The notes beneath the pieces are model-generated. The model was not told the origin of the DNA. It searched no databases and saw only the letters and a program-made list of their open reading frames with translations. Source: CAYUMU01 sp964445985 (GTDB lineage Bacteria; Planctomycetota; Planctomycetia; Pirellulales; S012-138). From it: a stretch of 64,000 nucleotides of DNA. Every line of letters begins with the position of its first letter. Positions within the stretch are counted from its first letter, which is position 1. The DNA is taken from positions 1 through 64,000 of the forward strand of contig CAYUMU010000016.1 of NCBI GenBank assembly GCA_964445985.1, written 5' to 3'. The position numbers and the translations under genes were made by a program. Positions 54,733-62,253 of the stretch are shown one piece after another.

Positions 54733-54771
54733 GTAAGCTTAAACTGCTCGGCGCTGTGCGTTCGATTCTAT

Positions 54772-55389
54772 TTAGCGAATCGGCGCCATGCCTGGCCGCG
54801 TGGCGTTGGCGGGCGCCTGGCTATTGAGCCGTTGCAGAATCACCGGCGTGATGTCGATCGTGCCTTCGTGGTAAACCACGTCGCGATTGATCTGCTCGAT
54901 CACATGCTCCGGCTTGTTCATATCCAGCGGCTCGCCGTTGAACCGCAGCACCAGGCGGATGCCCGTTTGGCGGCTGTAGTAGGTAACTTCGGCAAGCACC
55001 TGTTTGTACAGGTTGTAGGCCATTTCAGCTTCACGCTCGATGAACCGCTTGCGTTCGAGCTGCACCGACAGATTGAGGTCGGCCACTTCCTTGGTGATGG
55101 CGGTCTCCACCGTTTTGAAGTCGGGGCTGCCCTGGGCGTACTCCTGCAGCTTGACCTGCATCTGCTTGACGCGTTCTTGCCGCGATCGAATATCGATCTG
55201 CGTCATATCCACGGCGGATTGCAGTTCGGCCTTTTGGGCCTTGAAGCCGGTGTGGTTCTTGAAAATGTAGTTGAGATCAATCAACGCCACTTCCGGGGCT
55301 GTCCCGCGCTGTTGCGCTTGAACCAAAGATGCCGTACCTGTGCAAAAGACCATGGCCGCCAGCAACGACGGCAAAGAAAATTGTTTCAC
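54772..55389 (-). CDS. OmpH/Skp-like periplasmic chaperone
   Basis: 205 aa. GTG start at 55389 with AGGGGAG about 10 nt upstream. Signal peptide (LPSLLAAMVFCTGTASLVQA) then the Skp fold: VALIDLNYIFKNHTGFKAQKAEL, long alpha-helical tentacles (RQERVKQMQVKLQEYAQ, VADLNLSVQLERKRFIEREAEM) and VTYYSRQTGIRLVLRFNGEPLD. Skp/OmpH chaperones outer-membrane proteins, which implies an outer-membrane system. No bamA gene is in the window. A longer frame to 55500 is not needed. Confidence 0.87.
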   Translation of the reverse strand: MKQFSLPSLLAAMVFCTGTASLVQAQQRGTAPEVALIDLNYIFKNHTGFKAQKAELQSAVDMTQIDIRSRQERVKQMQVKLQEYAQGSPDFKTVETAITKEVADLNLSVQLERKRFIEREAEMAYNLYKQVLAEVTYYSRQTGIRLVLRFNGEPLDMNKPEHVIEQINRDVVYHEGTIDITPVILQRLNSQAPANATRPGMAPIR

Positions 55390-55802
55390 AGCTATCGCTC
55401 CCCTGAAGCTGGTAACAAAGCCGCGCGGCCCCTGGTACTTGGCTTGACAAAGCCAATAGGCCCCGCGGCGCACTCGTTCTATCCCATAGTTTCGGCACAT
55501 CCGGCATAGTCGATACAGCCAAAACCTGGGGAAGACTCGCTTCTCGCCTGTGTGCTGGGGTTTTCACCGCCATTTGTCGCTGGGATGGGATGCTGACGAA
55601 TGCGACATGCACGAGGCGGCGCTCGGAACCTTGAACTGCGAGGTTCGCTTGCTCCCGCTTACCAAGCCGCGGAGAAGTTTGCTTGACACCAAGTCTCTCA
55701 ACAATGGAAGATGACTTCCGTTGCACCTGCAGCCACTGGCTCTCCAGAAGGAGCGGTTCGGCGTTGGCTCACTTCTTTCGTTGCAATCGCGGAGGCGGAA
55801 CG
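55390..55802. other. 413-nt divergent spacer
   Basis: Between the OmpH gene and an unknown gene. One 6-bp hairpin (55626-55646) is visible. There is no repeat, tRNA or strong promoter. Confidence 0.35.
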
Positions 55803-56813
55803 ATGCTCGCCAGATTCATCCTGACGTTGGCAAGCTGGGGCGCGATAACTTCGACTTTGAGCGCGCTGGAAATCCCGACCTCGATGCTCGAGCTATGCGA
55901 TCAAGCGGATCTGATTGTGGAGGTTCGGCCCGGTGCTTCGAAGGCGATCCCGGATGCGAACTTCAGCCGGTTGTACCGGGTGCAACTCACCATCTTAAAC
56001 GAGCTGAAAGGCAAGGCTCCGTCCGATACGATCAACGTGATCTATGGTCGTGACAGCGTTTGCGCAGATCCTCCGTTCTATCCCGAAGGGAAACACGTCT
56101 TCGCGTTTCTCTCCTGGCACGACGACATTCGCGTATTTCTGACCGTGGGGCGTTCCCACGGAACGATCTCTGGAACGGAAGCCGAGCTCGATGTGATCCG
56201 CGCGCGGATTCAGGAAGCGGTTGCCATTGCAGATGAACCGCCAAGCCAGAGCCGCCAGGCACGAGTCACCGAGTGGTTTGTCCGCTGCTTGGAAAACCGG
56301 GCGACGTTCGCCGCCGGACTCGACCTCTACACCGTAAACCTCTGGGGCGATCCGCCCCCGATCGCGGAAATCAATCCGCTCAGCGTTGAGCAACAGCGGC
56401 GCGTCGTGGGGGGCATGGTCCGGGCGGGCTACTTTCCTGAGTGTCTGCTGGAATTGATCCAAGGGCTGAAAGACCCCGCGCTCGAATTCCAACTGCTCGC
56501 GTCGATTCAGCAAGGGCAGGGCGGATCGGAGCTGATGAAGTTCGTCGCCCAATGGACCGATAACCGAGAGGCTATGCGCGTTGCCACCAACTATGAGCGG
56601 CTGCGAAACCCGGCCGCCGAGTTCATCGCGGCCTATGGCGGAATTGACTATCAGGCGGCGGCTGCGAAGCTGACCGCCGCGACTTCGATGCAGCGAACCG
56701 CCAGGAGTGTGCCCGACGTGCCTGGCTTTGCCAAGAGGGCATTGCCTGGCGTGGGTCGTCATTTTGGCCAGAGGGGCGTCTCGACTTCTCGCAAACCGCT
56801 GGAGGCGAAGTGA
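55803..56813 (+). CDS. exported protein of unknown function
   Basis: 336 aa with a good ribosome binding site (GGAGG 8 nt before the ATG). Signal peptide ARFILTLASWGAITSTLSAL. The first domain begins IPTSMLELCDQADLIVEV and includes LYRVQLTILNELKGKAPSDTINVIYGRDSVCADPP, then KHVFAFLSWHDDIRVFLTVG: strands and turns of a beta-rich domain with two Cys. The C-terminal half is helical (VEQQRRVVGGMVRAGYFPECLLELI, and ELMKFVAQWTDNREAMRVATNYERL). I do not recognise the family. Confidence 0.72.
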   Translation: MLARFILTLASWGAITSTLSALEIPTSMLELCDQADLIVEVRPGASKAIPDANFSRLYRVQLTILNELKGKAPSDTINVIYGRDSVCADPPFYPEGKHVFAFLSWHDDIRVFLTVGRSHGTISGTEAELDVIRARIQEAVAIADEPPSQSRQARVTEWFVRCLENRATFAAGLDLYTVNLWGDPPPIAEINPLSVEQQRRVVGGMVRAGYFPECLLELIQGLKDPALEFQLLASIQQGQGGSELMKFVAQWTDNREAMRVATNYERLRNPAAEFIAAYGGIDYQAAAAKLTAATSMQRTARSVPDVPGFAKRALPGVGRHFGQRGVSTSRKPLEAK

Positions 56814-56840
56814 GGGCCAGCGCCCACGCAAGGGGCCAAC

Positions 56841-58313
56841 TCAGCCCATCAACCCTTCAATGGGGTTCCCATTGTAAATATGGTGAGGACGACCGAGATC
56901 ATCCTTCCAGGCGGCCGTGGCGGGAATGCCGAGTGCCTGGTAGATGGTGGCCGCCATGCCTTCGGGCGTTTGCGGTCGTGTGGCCGGGTGTCCGCCTTGC
57001 TTGTCGGAAGAGCCCACCACGTTGCCGCCTTGAACGCCGCCGCCGGCGAAGAATACGGTCTGCACCGCGCCCCAATGATCGCGGCCGGGCAGGCGATAGG
57101 TGCTGTTGGCGCCGCCGCCAAAAACCCTGGGCGTGCGGCCGAACTCGCCGGCCATCACAATCAGGGTCTCGTCCAACATTCCCCGCTCGCTCAGGTCGTC
57201 GAGCAGTGCCGATACCGCCCGATCGGTGGGCGGGAACAGGTAGTTCTTGAAGTTCGGGAAAGCGTTGCCGTGGGTATCCCAGGTTTCGTTGTTGCCCAGG
57301 TTCACCTGCACCAGGTTCACGCCGGCTTCCACCAACTGACGGGCCATCAATAGCGACCAACCAAACACGTTGCGGCCGTATTGATCTTGCACCTTGGGGT
57401 CGGCGTTGAGCACGTCGAACGCCGCCTGCGTCTTTTCATCGGCCAACAGCGAGACGGCCTGTTGCCGCAACCGGTCGAACGATTCCACATCGGCGAAGCG
57501 TTCGAGCTCGGCCCGCTGCCGTTCCACGCTGCCGAGCAGGTTCATCCGCTTGCCCAGTCGCTGGAGACCTAACCCTTCTGGCAAGGCCAGGTGCGGCGCT
57601 TGAAAGCGATATTGATCGGGCGACTCGGCGCCGCGCGAGTGATGGAAGCCGTACTCGGGGTACGCTCCATACTGCGAAGGGCTATAGGGCGAGGCTTTAA
57701 TGAACCACGGGTCGCGGCGGGTTCCCATCAGGCCGGCAAACTGGCCCGGGATGGTGCGGCCCGTGCGGTGGACGAGCACCTCGGGCAGAATGACCGCCGG
57801 CGGCAGATTGTTGCGCGGCTGGGTAACATCGCCCACGATCGCCGGGATGGAAGGCCAGTCTTGCGGACGCGGGCCGCCGGGGCTGAAGCCCGTAGGCATG
57901 GGCGTGCGACCGCTGAGCATGACCATGTGGCCTTGCGAGTGCTCGTTGTACGGATGCGAAAGCGATCGCACCAAGGCCCACTTGTTGCTGCGCTGGGCCA
58001 ACAGCGGGAGATGCTCGCAGATTTGAATGCCTGGCGTGGCCGTGTCGATGGGCTGGAACTCGCCGCGAACCGAATCCGGAGCCTCGGGCTTGGGATCGAA
58101 GCTATCGATCTGCGACAGCCCGCCCGAAAGAAAAATGTAAATGACATTCTTGGCAGTGTGGGCTCGAGCGGGTTCGGCCGCGCGCAGCCCTGCCAGGTGA
58201 TTCATACCCAAGCCGAGCAGCCCCACGGTTCCGGCCTGTACGGCCACTCGCCGACTCATGCGTGGATGAGCGAAAGCAGTGGCCTGTTTATTTGGCAACG
58301 AGGGCACGGGCAT
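56841..58313 (-). CDS. DUF1501 family protein with TAT-type signal
   Basis: 490 aa from ATG 58313, which has GGGAG 9 nt upstream; ATG 58322 has that motif directly adjacent. The signal is MSRRVAVQAGTVGLLGLG. DUF1501 belongs to the alkaline-phosphatase/sulfatase-like superfamily. Family features: YIFLSGGLSQIDSFDPKPEAP, RSLSHPYNEHSQGHMVMLSG, LGNNETWDTHGNAFPNFKN, MAGEFGRTP and YRLPGRDHWGAVQTVFFAGGG. These hold the Asp/His residues expected to bind metal. Role unknown, though very abundant in planctomycetes and often next to DUF1549/DUF1553 genes; none is here. Confidence 0.9.
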   Translation of the reverse strand: MPVPSLPNKQATAFAHPRMSRRVAVQAGTVGLLGLGMNHLAGLRAAEPARAHTAKNVIYIFLSGGLSQIDSFDPKPEAPDSVRGEFQPIDTATPGIQICEHLPLLAQRSNKWALVRSLSHPYNEHSQGHMVMLSGRTPMPTGFSPGGPRPQDWPSIPAIVGDVTQPRNNLPPAVILPEVLVHRTGRTIPGQFAGLMGTRRDPWFIKASPYSPSQYGAYPEYGFHHSRGAESPDQYRFQAPHLALPEGLGLQRLGKRMNLLGSVERQRAELERFADVESFDRLRQQAVSLLADEKTQAAFDVLNADPKVQDQYGRNVFGWSLLMARQLVEAGVNLVQVNLGNNETWDTHGNAFPNFKNYLFPPTDRAVSALLDDLSERGMLDETLIVMAGEFGRTPRVFGGGANSTYRLPGRDHWGAVQTVFFAGGGVQGGNVVGSSDKQGGHPATRPQTPEGMAATIYQALGIPATAAWKDDLGRPHHIYNGNPIEGLMG

Positions 58314-58322
58314 CTCCAGCAT

Positions 58323-58995
58323 CTCCCGGCATTAGGTGGGGTGGCGATCCATTCCAGGCGGGGGGGCGACCTGCAGCGGCAATTGGTTTGCAGCTTACCT
58401 GATCCCATCAAGATTCGCCAATACTTTATTGGCCCGTCTGCCACGGGCCCACGGGCAACGCTCTTGATCCTCGGCGGCCCGCGGGATAAACTCCAATGAA
58501 CACCGCTGGTCGTCCACGTAGGATTTCCAGGGGGTGTATCAATTTTCTTGATTGTCTGCAGAAATCCATGACGCAATTTCGCTCCCTTCTGCCGCTGCTC
58601 CTGCTAGGACTGCAAAGACCATAGGTCTTGGGCACTGGGACACCGCGTTTCCCGCTGAATCTTCAAACCCCAAGGCCTTGCCAAGCCTTGGGGTTTTTTT
58701 GTTATTTGCCCGTCAGAGTTTTCCTCATGAAGCGTATTCGATTTTACTTTCTCCGAACCAGGGCTCGACTGGTGCTAGCCGGGCCGGCTCGTTAACGCCG
58801 ATCCTCGCCCCCGCCGGGCGAATCGCGCGTGAACCAGTCGGCCGCTCCGCCCGTCCCGTTTACGTTGAAATCGACACGCAACCGCAAATTTTCGTGCGGT
58901 CGCCGTTGTGGGAAACCATGGTTGGCCGATCAATAGCTTCGCGCCTGGACCGCAATCGCCGCCCGTTCGCAGCAATCCCCAGAAAGTAACCGCTC
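58323..58995. other. 673-nt spacer upstream of leuA
   Basis: Contains an orphan terminator at 58666-58700 (listed separately), a small palindrome ATCAA-TTTTC-TTGAT near 58538-58552 and AGACCATAGGTCT near 58617-58629. No tRNA, T-box or leader peptide rich in Leu codons is visible before leuA. A transcript ending at the terminator would be a small RNA. Confidence 0.45.
58666..58700 (+). terminator. strong orphan intrinsic terminator
   Basis: Perfect 11-bp stem AACCCCAAGGC (58666-58676) with GCCTTGGGGTT (58685-58695), loop CTTGCCAA and T-run to 58700. The nearest upstream gene on the left is transcribed the other way, so this terminator has no annotated gene to serve. Confidence 0.88.
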
Positions 58996-60558
58996 ATGTC
59001 CGAATCTCGTCGCATTGTGATTTTTGACACCACGCTCCGCGATGGCGAGCAGTCGCCCGGCGCGAGCATGAACATTCCGGAAAAATTGGAAGTTGCCCAG
59101 GCGCTCGTCGACCTGGGCGTGGACGTGATCGAAGCCGGGTTCCCCATCGCCTCGCAGGGCGATTTTGAAGCCGTGCAGCGCATCGCCAACGATATTACCG
59201 GGGCGACCATCTGTGGTCTGGCCCGTTGCAACGAGGCCGATATCGATCGCGCCTGGGATGCCCTGAAGGGGGCCGAACGCTCCCGAATTCATGTGTTCCT
59301 CGCCACCAGCGCCATTCACCGCGAATTCAAATTGCGGATGAATAAAGACGAGATCGTGGAAAGGGCCATCGCCGGCGTCAGTCGCGCCGCGAATTATTGC
59401 GACGACGTGGAGTTTTCGCCGGAAGACGCCGCGCGCACCGAGCCCGACTTTTTATGCCAGGTGGTCGAGGCAGCCATCAACGCCGGGGCCACCACGGTGA
59501 ACATCCCCGACACGGTGGGTTACGCCACGCCCGCTCATATGGCGCGGGTCATCAGCACGCTGCGCGGTCGGGTGCCCAATATCGATCGAGCGGTAATCAG
59601 CATTCATTGCCATAACGACCTGGGGCTTGCCGTGGCCAACAGCCTGGCCGCGGTGGAAGCCGGCGCCGGCCAGATCGAATGCACGATCAATGGCATCGGA
59701 GAGCGCGCCGGCAACTGTTCCCTGGAAGAAATCGTGATGGCTCTTCGCACCCGCAATGATTTTTATCAATGCGATACGAGCATTCACACGCAGCGGTTGG
59801 TGCCGACCAGCCGCCTCGTTTCCCGCGTGACCGGCCTTCAGGTGCAGCGCAATAAAGCCATTGTGGGCCGCAACGCCTTTGCCCACGAAGCGGGCATCCA
59901 CCAAGATGGCATGCTCAAAGAGCCGAGCACCTACGAGATCATGCGGCCGGCCGATGTCGGTTTTGCCGCCACGGACCTGGTGCTCGGCAAACACAGCGGC
60001 CGGGCAGCCCTGGCCGACCGGGCGCGCTCGCTCGGCTTTCATCTTACGGGCGAGCAGCTTCACGCGGTGTTCACACAGTTCAAAGAACTGGCCGACAAGA
60101 AGAAGGAAATCTACGACAGCGACATTGCCGCCCTGTGCGAACAGCAGATTCGCGACATGCCAGTTCGTTGGAATTTCGTGTCGTACGAAATCACCACGCA
60201 AACCGGCCAGCCCCCCAAGGTTCGCCTCCACTTGCGGCACGGTAAAGAAGATATCGCCGTGGAGCACGCGGGCGGCGATGGCCCCATCGACGCCGTGTTC
60301 TTGGCCATCGAACAGGCCACCGGCATCGCGGTTACCGTCAAAGACTTCCGCGTGCAGAGCGTTTCGAAGGGCAAAGACGCCCAGGGTGAATCGACGGTGG
60401 AACTGGAACACCAAGGCCGCATTCACCGCGGTCGGGGCGTTTCGACCGATAGCCTCGAGGCGGGCGCCAGGGCGTTCCTCGATGCGGTCAACCGGATTGC
60501 CATGATGGCTGGATTGCCGGCGGCTGCCACAACCGAAAATGCGCCGGCTGCCATCTAG
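58996..60558 (+). CDS. leuA: 2-isopropylmalate synthase
   Basis: 520 aa, the first committed step of leucine synthesis: acetyl-CoA plus 2-oxoisovalerate. TIM barrel with DTTLRDGEQSPGASMN (metal and substrate residues), RIHVFLATSAIHREFKL, VEFSPEDAARTEPDF, HCHNDLGLAVANSLAAVEAGA (metal His) and NGIGERAGNCSLEEIVM. The C-terminal regulatory domain (about 390-510) fits leucine feedback control. Length and motifs are those of the LeuA type rather than homocitrate synthase. No other leu gene is in the window. Confidence 0.96.
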   Translation: MSESRRIVIFDTTLRDGEQSPGASMNIPEKLEVAQALVDLGVDVIEAGFPIASQGDFEAVQRIANDITGATICGLARCNEADIDRAWDALKGAERSRIHVFLATSAIHREFKLRMNKDEIVERAIAGVSRAANYCDDVEFSPEDAARTEPDFLCQVVEAAINAGATTVNIPDTVGYATPAHMARVISTLRGRVPNIDRAVISIHCHNDLGLAVANSLAAVEAGAGQIECTINGIGERAGNCSLEEIVMALRTRNDFYQCDTSIHTQRLVPTSRLVSRVTGLQVQRNKAIVGRNAFAHEAGIHQDGMLKEPSTYEIMRPADVGFAATDLVLGKHSGRAALADRARSLGFHLTGEQLHAVFTQFKELADKKKEIYDSDIAALCEQQIRDMPVRWNFVSYEITTQTGQPPKVRLHLRHGKEDIAVEHAGGDGPIDAVFLAIEQATGIAVTVKDFRVQSVSKGKDAQGESTVELEHQGRIHRGRGVSTDSLEAGARAFLDAVNRIAMMAGLPAAATTENAPAAI

Positions 60559-60637
60559 ACCTCCTCACGCTCGGCCGGTGAATATCTTTCCAAACTCGGT
60601 TGGTGGCTGAGGCCAAACCGGCTAGAATGGCGGAGCA

Positions 60638-60710
60638 ATCAACCCGCGTTGATTCGTTGGCTGGGCCGACTCTTCTTGAAGGGATTGGCGCCCGTCGGCG
60701 AATCAACGCG
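60638..60710 (+). promoter_or_regulatory. switch-like inverted repeats upstream of DUF1501 gene
   Basis: Twelve-base inverted repeat CGCGTTGATTCG (60645-60656) with CGAATCAACGCG (60699-60710), enclosing GCCGAC/GTCGGC. The left arm can instead pair with an adjacent AATCAA (60638-60643). The two hairpins exclude one another. It lies 45 nt before the start at 60755, in the leader. Confidence 0.55.
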
Positions 60711-60754
60711 CGCGCCCGCCGAAATGATCCCACCTGCATAGCGGAATCACAGCC

Positions 60755-62158
60755 ATGAAACATACCGCACGGCATTGCTCGGTTGGTTTGCACGCCACGC
60801 CTCGCTTCTCGCGGCGCGAATGTTTAACGGCGGGGGCCTTCGCCGGGCTGGGCCTCTCGCTCCCTACCTGGTTTGCCACGCGCGCGGCCGCGGCAGGCTC
60901 TGAAGGCGGCACATTTGGCCAGGCCAAGAGCGTCATTATTATTTATCTGCATGGCGGCCATCCTCAGCACGAAACCTTCGACCCCAAGCCTGAGGCGCCG
61001 GCGGAAGTGCGGGGCGAGTTTGGACAGATCGCCACGCGGCTTCCTGGCTATCACTTCAGCGAGTTGTTCCCGCGGATGGCGGGCATCGCCGACAAGCTCA
61101 CCATCATTCGCTCGCTCACCCACGGCAACACCAACCACGTGCAGGCCTGTTTGCCCGCGTTAACCGGCCATGTACATGGCCCCGAGGTGCGAGGCAAAGG
61201 TGATTTTCCGCCTTCCGAAAGCGACTTTCCGCCCTACGGCGCGGTAATCGATCACTTGCGAGGACCCGAAACCGGCGTGCCCAATTGGGTGCAGGTGGGG
61301 CCGCAAATGACCCGCAGCAACGGCACCGTGCTGCATGGACAACTGCCAGGCTTTTTAGGCCGCCGCCATAGCTCGCTGGTGATCGACCAGGACTTGCAAG
61401 CCGACGACGTGGTGATTGAGGCCGTGGCGGGGGCCGAGGGCATGACGGCGCTTCGCCTGGAGAATCGACGAGACCTGCTCTCGCAAATCGACGCGCAACG
61501 TCGGCTGATGGAACGCTCCGCGGCCGCTCGCAGCATGGACGACTACTTCCAGAAAGCGTTCAACCTCCTCACCTCGGGCGAGGTGAACGCGGCCTTCCAG
61601 CTAGCGAAAGAACCTGCCGCGCTGCGCGATGCCTATGGGCGACATCACGTGGGCCAAAGCTGCTTGCTGGCGCGGCGGCTGGCCGAAGTGGGCGTGCCCA
61701 TGATCAACGTGCACTTCTGCCGCACGCCGCGAGGCTCGTGGGACACGCACGGCAACAACTTCAAACAGATGAAAGACTCGCTCGCCCCCACGCTCGATCA
61801 GGCCTACACGGCCCTGGTCAACGATTTGGGCGAACGCGGCCTGCTCGATCAAGTGCTGGTGGTGGCGATGGCGGAATTCGGTCGCACGCCCACCGTCAAT
61901 CGCAACTCGGGTCGCGATCATTGGCCGTTTGTGTATTCGGCGGTGATGGCCGGCGCCGGCGTCCAGCCAGGCGCCATCTACGGTAGTTCGGATCGGTTGG
62001 GGGCCTACCCGGCTTCGCGGCCGCACGATCCAAAGGACTTCGCCGCCACGCTGTACCACTTGCTCGGCGTGCCGGCCGACACCATCTTGCACGACCAAAC
62101 CGGCCGACCGCACTCGCTGGTCATCGGCCGCAAGATCGATGGCCTGCTTCGCGCTTAA
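60755..62158 (+). CDS. DUF1501 family protein (second) with TAT-like signal
   Basis: 467 aa. The N terminus has a twin-arginine-like FSRRECLTAGAFAGLGLSL. Features: SVIIIYLHGGHPQHETFDPKPEAP, RSLTHGNTNHVQACLPALTG, the WDTHGNNFKQMKD, MAEFGRTPTVNRNSGRDHWPF segments that carry the metal-site His/Asp, and a C-terminal HDPKDFAATLYHLLGVPAD. Paralogue of the protein at 56841 with the same core, though overall different. Its leader has switch-like inverted repeats. Function unknown. Confidence 0.9.
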   Translation: MKHTARHCSVGLHATPRFSRRECLTAGAFAGLGLSLPTWFATRAAAAGSEGGTFGQAKSVIIIYLHGGHPQHETFDPKPEAPAEVRGEFGQIATRLPGYHFSELFPRMAGIADKLTIIRSLTHGNTNHVQACLPALTGHVHGPEVRGKGDFPPSESDFPPYGAVIDHLRGPETGVPNWVQVGPQMTRSNGTVLHGQLPGFLGRRHSSLVIDQDLQADDVVIEAVAGAEGMTALRLENRRDLLSQIDAQRRLMERSAAARSMDDYFQKAFNLLTSGEVNAAFQLAKEPAALRDAYGRHHVGQSCLLARRLAEVGVPMINVHFCRTPRGSWDTHGNNFKQMKDSLAPTLDQAYTALVNDLGERGLLDQVLVVAMAEFGRTPTVNRNSGRDHWPFVYSAVMAGAGVQPGAIYGSSDRLGAYPASRPHDPKDFAATLYHLLGVPADTILHDQTGRPHSLVIGRKIDGLLRA

Positions 62159-62253
62159 CGGCAGGCACGAGTGCCTCGTGACATGATACGCCGGGGCATA
62201 CGGCCTGGCCTGCTATCAGCGAAGCCACCGTCCTTCAGGCCAGAGGCCAAGCA

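Noticed and set aside
59452..60426. 324-codon open frame antisense to leuA
   Set aside because: leuA motifs are intact along this stretch; the antisense frame has no recognisable domain.
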